64,000 nt of DNA, taken from Anaerolineales bacterium (GTDB lineage Bacteria > Chloroflexota > Anaerolineae > Anaerolineales > UBA11579). Under the pieces are notes generated by a model that worked only from the letters and a program-made list of their open reading frames with translations, searched no databases and was not told the origin of the DNA. Positions 25,092 through 33,522 of the stretch are shown here, piece by piece (within the stretch, counting starts at the first letter, position 1; each line of letters starts with the position of its first letter). The stretch spans positions 434,001 to 498,000 of the forward strand of contig CP075526.1 in assembly GCA_025808555.1 (NCBI GenBank), read 5' to 3'. The translations under genes were made by a program, and so were the position numbers.

Positions 25092-25849
25092 TTCTCGTTT
25101 CTCAGATCCTGGCGGCGGGCAAAATACGGGTAGCCCGTCAGCAAAATAGTGGCAAAGGTGAACCATTGCACCGCGTAGCCAAAGTGCGAGCCCTCGCTTA
25201 AGTCAAGCTCGGGCGGGTTGGCAAACGGCGGCTGCTCCTGCGCGCCCTGCGGCACGATCTGCACATAGCCGCCGGTGAGCAGTGGCGTCTCCATCTGGTC
25301 TGCCAGGCGTGGCAGATCCAGATAGTTCCACAGCTCCAAACGCAGCTCGCCGGGCTGCAGCGTAGGGTCGGCGTTGAAGGCCAGCTGCACGTCGATCTCG
25401 GCCCGGCGGATCTGGCCGGTGATGGCCACCGGGCCTGGTTCAGCATACTGCGCCAGGTCCAGCGGTTGCTCGGCGGGTACCCAGCCACGATCCACCAGGA
25501 TCGCCGTCTCGCTGCCCTGGATGCGCAATGGCATCAGCAGCTTGTAGCCTACCTGGTTGCCGTAGACCGTAACCCACACCTGGTTGCGCAACGCAACGGC
25601 GTCTTGTGCAAGGTACTCGCCAGTCACTTGCACCTGGCGATATTCCATTGAGTATAAATCCAAATCGGTGTCGGCCGCCCCAAGTTGCATGGGCGGCAGG
25701 TTGGCCTGCTCGATCACGCGCGCGTTGAAGGCACGACGCCATTCCAAACGGTCCAGCTGCCAGATCCCCAGGCGAACCATGACCGCGGCGGCTGCCAACA
25801 CCAGAATGGTGGTGAGCAGCCAGCGGCGGCTGAACAGGCGGGCGAGCAT
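25088..25849 (-). CDS. SURF1 family oxidase assembly protein
   Basis: The 253-residue protein has a transmembrane segment at each end and the SURF1 marks LGIWQLDRLEWRRAFNARV near the start, VLVDRGWVP (read as ILVDRGWVPAEQP), and HFGYAVQWFTFATILL before the C-terminal helix. SURF1 helps insert haem A into subunit I. It sits between the cupredoxin-like gene (3-nt gap) and ctaA-ctaB (4-nt overlap), so it is in the same transcript. Confidence 0.9.
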   Translation of the reverse strand: MLARLFSRRWLLTTILVLAAAAVMVRLGIWQLDRLEWRRAFNARVIEQANLPPMQLGAADTDLDLYSMEYRQVQVTGEYLAQDAVALRNQVWVTVYGNQVGYKLLMPLRIQGSETAILVDRGWVPAEQPLDLAQYAEPGPVAITGQIRRAEIDVQLAFNADPTLQPGELRLELWNYLDLPRLADQMETPLLTGGYVQIVPQGAQEQPPFANPPELDLSEGSHFGYAVQWFTFATILLTGYPYFARRQDLRNEK

Positions 25850-25852
25850 GGG

Positions 25853-26365
25853 TTAGGCGGCCTTGGGCTTGACCGGGAACACCGCCAGGCTGTAGACGAA
25901 CAGCATGGCGGCGGTGGGGATGGCGGCGAAGGCGATGCCCACCAAACGGGTGCGCAGGGTTGTGGGCGGTCGCACAGTCAGCCCCATGTAGCTGCTGGCG
26001 TTGAAGCTGCAGGTCATGGAGAAGTTGTCTTCTTCATTCAGCGGCAGGCTGGCGCTGGCGCCGGCGGGCACCAGCAGCGGGCCAAGGGTGTGGGTCTCGC
26101 TATCCTCGTTGCGCACCACGAGCACATCGCCGAGCACGAAGGTCATCTCATCGGGGATGCCGGGCGCCGGCTCGCCGGCCGCCACCTTGGCGGCCGTGCC
26201 CGCCGGGATGATGAGCTCGACCTGCTGCGGAGCACGCGCAGTGCTGCGATCCTGCTGCAAAAAGAGGCCGGCTTCGCTGATCAGCCAGGCGGCCAGTATG
26301 GAAACCAGCAGAACCAGCACGAAACGGTTCATGTAGAGAGGGGTCTTTACGGGGTCTAGCTTCAT
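25853..26365 (-). CDS. Cupredoxin-like membrane protein in the oxidase cluster
   Basis: The 170-residue protein has an N-terminal membrane helix (about 13-33), a periplasmic beta-rich domain and a C-terminal helix (about 142-162). The domain reads like a cupredoxin: GDVLVVRNEDSETHTLGP with H92, and FSMTCSFNASSYMGL with C119, N122 and M127. The second His ligand usual in cupredoxins is Asn here. It overlaps the SCO gene by 4 nt (ATGA), so copper handling for the oxidase is a fair inference. I know no named family for it. Confidence 0.6.
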   Translation of the reverse strand: MKLDPVKTPLYMNRFVLVLLVSILAAWLISEAGLFLQQDRSTARAPQQVELIIPAGTAAKVAAGEPAPGIPDEMTFVLGDVLVVRNEDSETHTLGPLLVPAGASASLPLNEEDNFSMTCSFNASSYMGLTVRPPTTLRTRLVGIAFAAIPTAAMLFVYSLAVFPVKPKAA

Positions 26366-26976
26366 TTCTCCGCCAACAGCAATTGCAGGTCATGGGCCAT
26401 ATCGGCAGCCTGCATCTCGAACGGGAAGGTGAGGCGCAGGTTGCCCTGCTTATCGATCACATAGGAACGGGTGGAGTGCTGCACGGTGTAGCCGAGCACG
26501 CTGTCCGGCATGGGTACGATCAGGCGGCCCACATAGTAGGCCTGCCAGGTGGGAGTCAGCTCTTCCTCGCTGCCGGAGAGGCCGATGAAGTCAGGGTTAA
26601 AGTGGCGGGCGTACTCATCGGCCACCTGAGGCGTATCGCGGTCCGGGTCAGCGGTGACGAAGACGAAGTCAACCTGGCTGGCGTTTTCGCCCATGCGGGT
26701 AACGACCTGCTGGAACTTAGCCAGGGTGCCGGGGCAATAGTCAGGGCAATGGGTGAAGCCGAAGTACAGCACCACCACACGGCCGCGCTGGGCGGCCAGG
26801 TCATAGGTCGAGCCGTCCAGGCGCTGCAGCGTGATGGGCGCGGCAATCTGGGGTGGCACGATCTCCGAGCCGCGGAAGGCCTTTTGCTTCTCCCAGATCT
26901 GGAAGGCGGTCACCCCGAGGGCGGCCAGAGCTACAAGACCCAGTGCAGTTGCAAGAATGCGTTTGTTCTTCATCAT
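26362..26976 (-). CDS. SCO1/SenC family copper chaperone
   Basis: The 204-residue protein has an N-terminal membrane anchor (about 5-25) and a thioredoxin-like domain. The copper site is complete: C77 and C81 in FTHCPDYCPG and the distal His H167 (VQHSTRSYVID). SCO proteins load or reduce the CuA site of subunit II. It lies about 100 nt downstream of ctaE, and that gap holds a 10-bp hairpin (27009-27033), so it may have separate control. Confidence 0.92.
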   Translation of the reverse strand: MMKNKRILATALGLVALAALGVTAFQIWEKQKAFRGSEIVPPQIAAPITLQRLDGSTYDLAAQRGRVVVLYFGFTHCPDYCPGTLAKFQQVVTRMGENASQVDFVFVTADPDRDTPQVADEYARHFNPDFIGLSGSEEELTPTWQAYYVGRLIVPMPDSVLGYTVQHSTRSYVIDKQGNLRLTFPFEMQAADMAHDLQLLLAEK

Positions 26977-27079
26977 CTCTTTTCAAACACAAAAGCGGGT
27001 GGCTGACTGCTGAAGCCAACAGCTTCAGCAGGGCCAGCACAGCCCGCTTCTGTTATACCCGATAGCTTTTCGAGAAAGT

Positions 27080-27643
27080 TTAGACGATCGGCGTTCCCAG
27101 TAGGTAAAGACCTACATAGAAGAACATCCACACCACGTCTACAAAGTGCCAGTAGATGGCGCACGCTTCCACGGCCCAGTGCTTCTCGGCGCTGTAGTGG
27201 CCGCGGCGGCCGTTGTTCCACACAATGAACAGGAAGATCACGCCGGTCAGGACGTGGAAGGCGTGGAAGCCGGTCATGGCGTAGAACACAGCACCCTGCT
27301 GGCCATCCGCGGGGCCGAAGTGGGCGATCTGCCACTCAACGCCGACCACACCCAGCAGGAAGATGGCGCCCAGCACCATGGTGATGAAGGTGTTGCGCAA
27401 AAAGGCCGGGCGGTTCCCATGGGCCATCTCGACTTCGGCGCGGTTCATGAAGAAGCTGCTGACCAGCAGCATGATCGTGACGCCGAGGCCCAGGCCCTGG
27501 TCAAGGTGCGGGCGGGTGTCGCCCAGCAGCACCATGCGGGCAATGAACAGGCCCACGAAGACAAAGGCGTCTGAGATGACAAACAGCCACAACCCCATGC
27601 GGTTGCGGACGAGTTTGGTTGCGTAGCTTTCTACAGCAGACAT
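27080..27643 (-). CDS. ctaE: Cytochrome c oxidase subunit III
   Basis: The 187-residue protein has five transmembrane helices, the short bacterial form of subunit III. Family text includes NRMGLWLFVISDAFVFVGLF, the Glu/His segment MTGFHAFHVLTGVIFL, and the C-terminal EACAIYWHFVDVVWMFFY. Its ATG follows directly on the stop of the small subunit IV gene. Confidence 0.94.
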   Translation of the reverse strand: MSAVESYATKLVRNRMGLWLFVISDAFVFVGLFIARMVLLGDTRPHLDQGLGLGVTIMLLVSSFFMNRAEVEMAHGNRPAFLRNTFITMVLGAIFLLGVVGVEWQIAHFGPADGQQGAVFYAMTGFHAFHVLTGVIFLFIVWNNGRRGHYSAEKHWAVEACAIYWHFVDVVWMFFYVGLYLLGTPIV

Positions 27644-27859
27644 TTAGTGCTCCTCATCCGAGGAGAACAGGCGCCCAATGTGCATGTACTCCGTGATCAC
27701 GAAAAAAGCCTTGAAGCCGGCCACCACCAGCAGCAGCGTGCCCCAGGGGGGTGCAATGACGCCCACCAGGAACTCACCAAAGGTGAGCACGGCGAGCATG
27801 AAGGCCACCCACATTCCCCGGTTCAGCGCCGCTCGGCGGCTTTCGTTGTTATCAGCCAT
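27644..27859 (-). CDS. Small cytochrome c oxidase subunit IV-like protein
   Basis: The 71-residue protein has two membrane helices (about 12-30 and 37-55) with VAFMLAVLTFGEFLVG and AGFKAFFVITEYMHIGRL, as in prokaryotic subunit IV (CtaF/CoxD type). It lies between subunits I and III, whereas the commoner order puts it after III. Confidence 0.82.
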   Translation of the reverse strand: MADNNESRRAALNRGMWVAFMLAVLTFGEFLVGVIAPPWGTLLLVVAGFKAFFVITEYMHIGRLFSSDEEH

Positions 27860-27879
27860 ACCAGTCCACTCCTAAACCG

Positions 27880-29799
27880 TTAGTGCGCAGACGGGCTGCT
27901 GCCCGCCGGGTTCATGTTGACGTATTGTGAGTTGGGCAGGCCGTAGTCATACGGCTCACCCACCACTTCAAAGGGTTGCTCGTAGTTGTGCAGCGGCATC
28001 GGGTTGGGCTTCTGCCACTCGGGGGAGCGGGAGTCCCACACGTTGCCCTCGGCAACCTCACCCTTGGTCCAGCTACGGATGATGTTGTAGGCGAAGAGCA
28101 GCATGCCGAAGAAGACCATGAAGCCGCCGATGGTGACGAACAACTGCATCGTGTCGAAGCCCAGCGCAGCGTCAAAATCAACCACGCGGCGGCGCATGCC
28201 CAGCAAGCCGAGCACGAGCTGCAGGTTGCTCATCAGCATGAAGCCGATGAACATCAGCCAGAACTGGATCTTGCCCTGCTTCTCGTTATACATGCGGCCG
28301 GTCATCTTGGGGAACCAGTAGAAGATGGCCGCCACGAACGGGAAGATGAAACCGCCGAACATGGTGTCATGGAAGTGGCCGACCACAAACCAGGTGTCGT
28401 GCAAATGCAGGTCCGTGGCGATGGTGGCCAGCGGGGGCCCCGTCACGCCACCCAGCAGGAATATGACCACCGCCCCCAGGGCGAACAGCATGGGCGTCTT
28501 GAAGATGGTCTTGCCCTGCCATACGGTGGCGGCCCAACTGAAGAACTTGACGCCGGTGGGCACTGCCACCAACAGGGTCGAATACATGAAAGGAATGCGC
28601 AGGAAGGGGCTCATGCCGGAGACGAACATGTGGTGAGCCCACACGAAGAAGCTGACCACGGCGATGCCGAAGGAGGACAACGCCACCCAGCGGTAACCGT
28701 AGAGCGGCTTGCGGCCGAAGACCGGCAGCAGCTCGCTGATGACGCCCAGGCCGGGCAGAATGAATACGTACACGGCCGGGTGCGAGTAGAACCAGAACAG
28801 GTGCTGGTACAGCACCGGGTCACCGCCCTGCAGCGAGTCGAAGAAACTCATGCCCATCAAGCGCTCCAGCATCACCAGCTGGAAGGACAGACCGATCAAC
28901 TGGGTGGCGCTGAACTGCAGCAGCGCGGTGGCCAGGGCGGCCCAGCAGAAGATGGGCATGCGGAACAGGCTCATGCCCTTGGCGCGCATGGTGAGCGTGG
29001 TGACGATGACGTTGATCGAACCGGCGATGGACGACAGGCCGACGAGGTAGACGCCGATGAGGAACATCTGCATGCCCAACGGGGCGCGCAGACTCAGCGG
29101 TGGGTAACCCACCCAGCCAGTGTCAAAGCCGCCGAAGAACAAGCTGCTGAGCAGGATGGCCGCGCCGGGCACGTTGATCCAGAAGGCGAATGCGTTGAGG
29201 CGCGGGAAGGCCATATCGTTGGCGCCGATGAGCATCGGCACCAGGTAGTTGGACATGGCACCAACGCCCAGCAGGATGCCGGCGATCATGACGATGCCGT
29301 GCAGCGACATGAGGGTGTTGTAAAGGTGCGGGCCGTCATAACCCAGCAGCACCTTGAAGATCTCACTGTTGAGGAAAGTAATGCCGGAGCCGGAGAGCTC
29401 GATGCGGAAGAGCATGGCAAACGTGCCGCCGAACAGCAGGAGTAGCAGCGAGGTGACGCCATACTGCACGCCGATGACCTTGTGGTCAAAGTCCACGCTG
29501 AAGTAGCGCATCCAGTTGGGCTTGCTGGGGTCAGGCGTGTGATCGTCTGAGGTTTCCTCGCCGCGGGCCCACTTGAACCAGTCGGTGAAGACGCCGGCGC
29601 CGATGAGGAAGGCGATGGCGCCCACCAGCACGCCGCCCACCACGATGATCTCGCGGATGTGGGCGTCTTCAGCTTCAACGGCGCTGGAGAGCGGCAGGCC
29701 CAAGATGACGCGCAGCGCCATCACCAAGCCCATACCGAGCACGGTGCCGGCGATCTGAGCGATCAGGCCGCGGAAAAAACTAGTGGAAAAGAAACGCAT
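27880..29799 (-). CDS. ctaD: Cytochrome c oxidase subunit I (A2-type haem-copper oxidase)
   Basis: The 639-residue catalytic subunit reduces oxygen to water and pumps protons. The low-spin haem ligand is in NTLMSLHGIVMI. The CuB histidines are in FYSHPAVYVF and WAHHMF. The haem a3 and haem a ligands lie in WFVVGHFHDTMFGG. The motif YSHPAVY, with no Glu at the D-channel end, marks the A2 subfamily. The K-channel Lys is in VPTGVKFFSW. The first 100 residues add two extra helices before the usual start (DHKVIGVQYG). Confidence 0.96.
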   Translation of the reverse strand: MRFFSTSFFRGLIAQIAGTVLGMGLVMALRVILGLPLSSAVEAEDAHIREIIVVGGVLVGAIAFLIGAGVFTDWFKWARGEETSDDHTPDPSKPNWMRYFSVDFDHKVIGVQYGVTSLLLLLFGGTFAMLFRIELSGSGITFLNSEIFKVLLGYDGPHLYNTLMSLHGIVMIAGILLGVGAMSNYLVPMLIGANDMAFPRLNAFAFWINVPGAAILLSSLFFGGFDTGWVGYPPLSLRAPLGMQMFLIGVYLVGLSSIAGSINVIVTTLTMRAKGMSLFRMPIFCWAALATALLQFSATQLIGLSFQLVMLERLMGMSFFDSLQGGDPVLYQHLFWFYSHPAVYVFILPGLGVISELLPVFGRKPLYGYRWVALSSFGIAVVSFFVWAHHMFVSGMSPFLRIPFMYSTLLVAVPTGVKFFSWAATVWQGKTIFKTPMLFALGAVVIFLLGGVTGPPLATIATDLHLHDTWFVVGHFHDTMFGGFIFPFVAAIFYWFPKMTGRMYNEKQGKIQFWLMFIGFMLMSNLQLVLGLLGMRRRVVDFDAALGFDTMQLFVTIGGFMVFFGMLLFAYNIIRSWTKGEVAEGNVWDSRSPEWQKPNPMPLHNYEQPFEVVGEPYDYGLPNSQYVNMNPAGSSPSAH

Positions 29800-29827
29800 C
29801 CTCTAACTCCTCAACTTTGTCGGCAAG

Positions 29828-30865
29828 TTAGTTGCCCAGGCTCTCAATGAAAGCCACGATCTGGTTGATCTGCTCCTCGCTGAGAAGCTCATCAAAGTTT
29901 TGCGGCATGACATTGGGTTGGAAACCGGCCACGATCTGGGCATTCGGGTCCACGATAGCGGTCAGCAGGTAATTGGTATCGGCAATGACGGTGCTGCCGT
30001 CGGTTAGCTCCACATTGTGGCCGGCCAGGCCGAGCCAGGTGGGGCCGATCTTGGCAGTGCCGTCGGTGGTGTGGCAGCCCAGGCAGCCGAAGGTCTCGGC
30101 CCAGCGCTGGCCGCACTCTACATCGGTCAGGTTGCAGTCAGCCGCCTGCTCGGTGAGCCAGCCGGTGAACTCAGAGCCATCCACCACCTGCACCTGGGCC
30201 AGCATACTGTAGTGGCCCTGGCCGCAGATCTCGGCACACTGCACTTGATAGGTGCCGTTGGTGTTGGGGGTAATGCGCAGTTCGCGCACGTATTCTTCAC
30301 CGCCAGGCAAGATGTCTTGCTTGACGCGGAATTCAGGCACAAAGAAGGAATGGATCACATCCTGCGAGTGCAGGCGCAACAGAGCTTGCTGGTTGCGCGG
30401 CAACACGAGCACATCGGAGGCCACCGCGGTGCGCACGCCCTCTTCGGTGGTCACTTCATATTGGAAGCGCCAACTCCATTGCGAGGCAAACACATCTACC
30501 GTAATGGCCTGCGGGTCACGGCGCTCCACGTCGGAGAGCGTCTGGCCGCCGATCACCGCCATCCACAACACGATGCCGATCGGCACCACCGTCCAGAAGA
30601 TCTCGAGGCGCTGGTTGCCGTGCATGTACACGCCATCGCCCTTTTCGCCCGCCTTGCGGCGGAAGACGACCAGGCTGTAGACGATGACGACACAGATCAG
30701 CGCAACAAAGAAAGCAATGAACCAGAAGTGAATGTTGAAGAGCCAGTCAATGGTGATGGCTTGTTGGCTTGCCTGGAGCGGCAAGATGTTTGTTTGCGTT
30801 AGCAACAAGCCCAAACCAAGGGTTGCCACGATCACAAGCACACCAACAATGAGGAGATGAATCAT
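29828..30865 (-). CDS. ctaC: Cytochrome c oxidase subunit II with C-terminal cytochrome c domain
   Basis: The 345-residue subunit has two N-terminal membrane helices, the cupredoxin CuA domain and a fused haem c domain, so the enzyme is caa3-type. CuA ligands are the His in DVIHSFFVPE and CAEICGQGHYSM. The haem c site is CLGCH (about residue 262), with the distal Met in NVMPQNF. An aromatic patch (QWSWRFQY) for electron entry is present. It is the first gene of the oxidase block on the minus strand. Confidence 0.95.
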   Translation of the reverse strand: MIHLLIVGVLVIVATLGLGLLLTQTNILPLQASQQAITIDWLFNIHFWFIAFFVALICVVIVYSLVVFRRKAGEKGDGVYMHGNQRLEIFWTVVPIGIVLWMAVIGGQTLSDVERRDPQAITVDVFASQWSWRFQYEVTTEEGVRTAVASDVLVLPRNQQALLRLHSQDVIHSFFVPEFRVKQDILPGGEEYVRELRITPNTNGTYQVQCAEICGQGHYSMLAQVQVVDGSEFTGWLTEQAADCNLTDVECGQRWAETFGCLGCHTTDGTAKIGPTWLGLAGHNVELTDGSTVIADTNYLLTAIVDPNAQIVAGFQPNVMPQNFDELLSEEQINQIVAFIESLGN

Positions 30866-30950
30866 CCGTTGTCCTCCGAAAAAAGCCTTTCGTGTTGTTA
30901 TTGTGCCGAAAGGTACGAAGTCAGTATATCACTAATTCAACTTTGAACCC

Positions 30951-31421
30951 TCAGGCTTGCAGCTCTTCAACCGCTTTGAGCACTTTTTCGCTGTGCTTGG
31001 GGACGCTGACCTTGCTGTAAATCTCGGCGATCTTGCCGTCCGGCCCGATCAGGAACGTGGAGCGGATGACGCCCATGTACTTCTTGCCGAACATGGTCTT
31101 CTCGCCCCAAACGCCGTATTGCTCGCAGACCTTATGGCCCACATCCGCCAGCAGCGGGAACGGCAGGCTGAACTTCGCCTTGAACTTCTCGTGGGATTGC
31201 TCGTCATCCGGGCTGACGCCCAGGATCACCGCGCCAGCCGCCTTGTACTTGAGGTAGTCGTCACGGAAGTTGCAGGCTTCCAGCGTGCAGCCCGGGGTGT
31301 CATCTGCCGGGTAGAAGTACAGCACCACCGTCTTGCCCTTATAGTCTGAGAGCTTGTGCAGCTTGCCGTTCTCGTCGGGCAGTTTGAAATCAGGGGCCTT
31401 CTGGCCAATGTTCAGGGTCAT
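30951..31421 (-). CDS. bcp: Thioredoxin-dependent peroxiredoxin (Bcp/PrxQ)
   Basis: The 156-residue protein is a Bcp-type peroxiredoxin that reduces peroxides. The peroxidatic C45 and resolving C50 lie in DDTPGCTLEACNFRD, the 5-residue spacing typical of PrxQ. The catalytic Arg is in VIRSTFLIGPDG. A TATAAT box and a GGAGAC ribosome site lie upstream. It precedes the oxidase genes and fits protection of an aerobic chain. Confidence 0.95.
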   Translation of the reverse strand: MTLNIGQKAPDFKLPDENGKLHKLSDYKGKTVVLYFYPADDTPGCTLEACNFRDDYLKYKAAGAVILGVSPDDEQSHEKFKAKFSLPFPLLADVGHKVCEQYGVWGEKTMFGKKYMGVIRSTFLIGPDGKIAEIYSKVSVPKHSEKVLKAVEELQA

Positions 31422-31597
31422 ATAAGTCTCCGTTTTTTGAAATTATAGTCAGTGGGATGGGGATTTGTTGGGAGATTAAGCCTTGCCGGCACAAGCTCTG
31501 CCCTACTCTTGATCAGCCCATTGCTTTGACAACCAACCCCAATACACCCCTAAACAAACGATCTGCGCTATAAGATCAGCATGAGCTGGGGAAGCCG

Positions 31598-31654
31598 AAA
31601 GTTGTTAGTAATATCTTTTGACCCCCACCCCTATTCCAACAACAATAACTTTTG
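31598..31654. repeat. 57-nt intergenic repeat, copy B
   Basis: This is the second copy of the 19229-19285 element, with three substitutions. It lies in the 269-nt gap between bcp and the prenyltransferase gene; I see no gene in the rest of that gap. Confidence 0.85.
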
Positions 31655-31690
31655 GCAAGCATTTAGGCTACGTAAGGAGAATTGCAGCCC

Positions 31691-32608
31691 TTATCTAACC
31701 CAAAACGCCTGGGCCAGCAAATAAGCGCTGAGGAAAGTAAAGGCCATGCCGTTGAAAGTGACCGCCAGCCAATTGGGCTTGAGGCCCTGAGCGATCCGCT
31801 GCATGTACCAGACCTGCAGCCCGGCCAGCGGCAGGCTGAGCAGCGGCATAAGGCCAATGGCGGTTGGCAAGCCAGCGGCCAGCGCACCGAGCATTAGGGC
31901 GTAGCCCGCGGCCACCAGAATATGGTGCAGGCGCAGCGCCTGTTCCCAGCCGATGCGCACGAACAGGGTCAGCTTGCCGGTTCGCAGATCCTGGGCGTAA
32001 TCAGAAAATTCAAGGGCCAGGGTGGAGGCCAGGGTCAGCACCACCAGTGGGAAAGTGCTCATGGCCAGCAGGCGGTGCATGGCCCCGCTCTGCAGGCTGA
32101 AGCCGAGGGCCGGCACCAGTGCGGCCAGGATGATAGCGGTGCTGAGCTCGCCGTAGCCGCTGGTGGCCAGGCGCACGGGCGGCACGGAGTAAAAGAAGGC
32201 GCCGAAGAAGATGAGGCCCATGATCAGCAAAACGGTCGCATTCAGGCTGCCAGCCCGCGCGACCACATTGGTGGCGGCCGCCACCAATGCTAGGGCAGTG
32301 CCGGCGGCGATCAGGGCCACCTGCGGGCGCAGTTGGCCCTCGCCCTGCCCCAGCGCGCCGCTGCCGCCACTGAACGGCGTGCGGTTGGCGTGATCGGCGT
32401 CGTTGGGGTGATCAAAATATTCGTTGAGGTAATGCACGCTGAGCTGCATGGCGCTGACCCAGATCTGGCCGCTGAGCACAAGGTTCCAATCCAGCGGATG
32501 GCCCAGGTAGCGGGCAATGCCCACGCCGAGGAAATAAAACAGCGCCCCACCGCCAAGGAACCAGGGGCGGGAGAGGCGCAGGAACAAGATGAGCGGGTTG
32601 GTTTTCAC
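31691..32608 (-). CDS. UbiA family prenyltransferase (MenA-like)
   Basis: The 305-residue membrane protein has about eight helices and two Asp-rich motifs: NEYFDHPNDAD (residues 62-72) and EFSDYAQDLRTGK. These bind the Mg-prenyl diphosphate. The pattern is close to 1,4-dihydroxy-2-naphthoate prenyltransferase (MenA), which makes demethylmenaquinone, but other UbiA members cannot be excluded. It is followed by the start of a four-gene minus-strand set read in the same direction (33-34.5 kb upstream). Confidence 0.8.
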   Translation of the reverse strand: MKTNPLILFLRLSRPWFLGGGALFYFLGVGIARYLGHPLDWNLVLSGQIWVSAMQLSVHYLNEYFDHPNDADHANRTPFSGGSGALGQGEGQLRPQVALIAAGTALALVAAATNVVARAGSLNATVLLIMGLIFFGAFFYSVPPVRLATSGYGELSTAIILAALVPALGFSLQSGAMHRLLAMSTFPLVVLTLASTLALEFSDYAQDLRTGKLTLFVRIGWEQALRLHHILVAAGYALMLGALAAGLPTAIGLMPLLSLPLAGLQVWYMQRIAQGLKPNWLAVTFNGMAFTFLSAYLLAQAFWVR

Positions 32609-32611
32609 AGC

Positions 32612-33043
32612 TTAGGTGGCCGCGCCAAACTGCTTGAGTTCGTCTGGGGTGGCGTGACGATCGCTGGCGTGCGGCTGGCTATGCGTGCTAAGCCACAGCA
32701 CGCGGGCGTCAGCCGCGGCCGCCAGGCTGCAGGCCACGCCGAACGGCACCAGCATGGCTTGCGCATTGGCTTGCAGGCTGATACTGGTGTGTACGCCGTA
32801 ACTGGGCGACTGGGTGCGCAGGTCCAGCAGGCGCGCATCCACCGCACCGTCTAAGACGAAGAGCACCCGGTCGGCCTCGACGCGCAGCGCATAAGCGCCC
32901 ATGCTGCCGGCCGCCAGGTTGTGCAGGGCCAGCTCGCCGAAGCGGCGCAGGATGTGATCGGTCTCGCGCAGCAGCACCACGCCGTCGGGTGCGGGCTGCT
33001 GGGGCAGCAGGTGCATGTCCGAGATGGGCGGCTGGCTGCTCAT
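32612..33043 (-). CDS. Small cupin-like protein of unknown function
   Basis: I do not recognise a named family. The 143-residue protein has a beta-rich core (DRVLFVLDGAVDARLLDLR, ANAQAMLVPFGVACSLAAAADARVLWLSTH) that resembles a cupin or RmlC-type fold without clear metal histidines. It overlaps the start of the DinB-like gene (4 nt) and ends 3 nt before the prenyltransferase gene, so all belong to one transcript. Confidence 0.55.
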   Translation of the reverse strand: MSSQPPISDMHLLPQQPAPDGVVLLRETDHILRRFGELALHNLAAGSMGAYALRVEADRVLFVLDGAVDARLLDLRTQSPSYGVHTSISLQANAQAMLVPFGVACSLAAAADARVLWLSTHSQPHASDRHATPDELKQFGAAT

Positions 33044-33522
33044 GCGAGTTTGAGGGTGCGCTTAATGTCGCGCTGGTGGCCGAGGAGATGGATATACAGC
33101 AGCTTGAGCATATGCTTGATCTCGGTTTCGCCGAGCGCCGGGTGGCGGCCGCGGCGTTCGAGGTCGGCATCGGTCAGGCTGCGAGCCCAGTGCGCATTCT
33201 CGCCGCGGCGGCGGGCGAACTCTTCGATGAGCCAGGCATCATCGTGTTGCTCGCTCATCTCAGTGGTGTGGCGGGCGTTCCAGCGGTTGATGTTGAAATC
33301 AGCCGGCACGCCCTCGCCCGTTTCGGCAATGCGCCGGATGATGCGGCCCAGCGAGCCTTCGACCTCTACAAAGTGGGCCAGCAGGTCATGCGTGCTCCAG
33401 GCTAGGCCATCTTCATAGATGCGGGTCTGCATCTGCTCTGGGGTAAGGCCGCGGAAGAAGGCGGCGGTCTTCTCCCCTTCGCTGTGCAGCGCATCGGCCA
33501 GTTCGTGGGCGAGTTCAGACAT
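33040..33522 (-). CDS. DinB-like four-helix protein
   Basis: The 160-residue protein is a DinB/YfiT-type helical bundle. The three metal-binding His positions fit H in WSTHDLLAHFVEVEGS and H in LLYIHLLGHQRDIKR. Members are thiol-dependent enzymes or of unknown activity. The start at 33522 overlaps the proline dehydrogenase stop (TGATG); the longer frame to 33603 is inside that gene and unsupported. Confidence 0.75.
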   Translation of the reverse strand: MSELAHELADALHSEGEKTAAFFRGLTPEQMQTRIYEDGLAWSTHDLLAHFVEVEGSLGRIIRRIAETGEGVPADFNINRWNARHTTEMSEQHDDAWLIEEFARRRGENAHWARSLTDADLERRGRHPALGETEIKHMLKLLYIHLLGHQRDIKRTLKLA

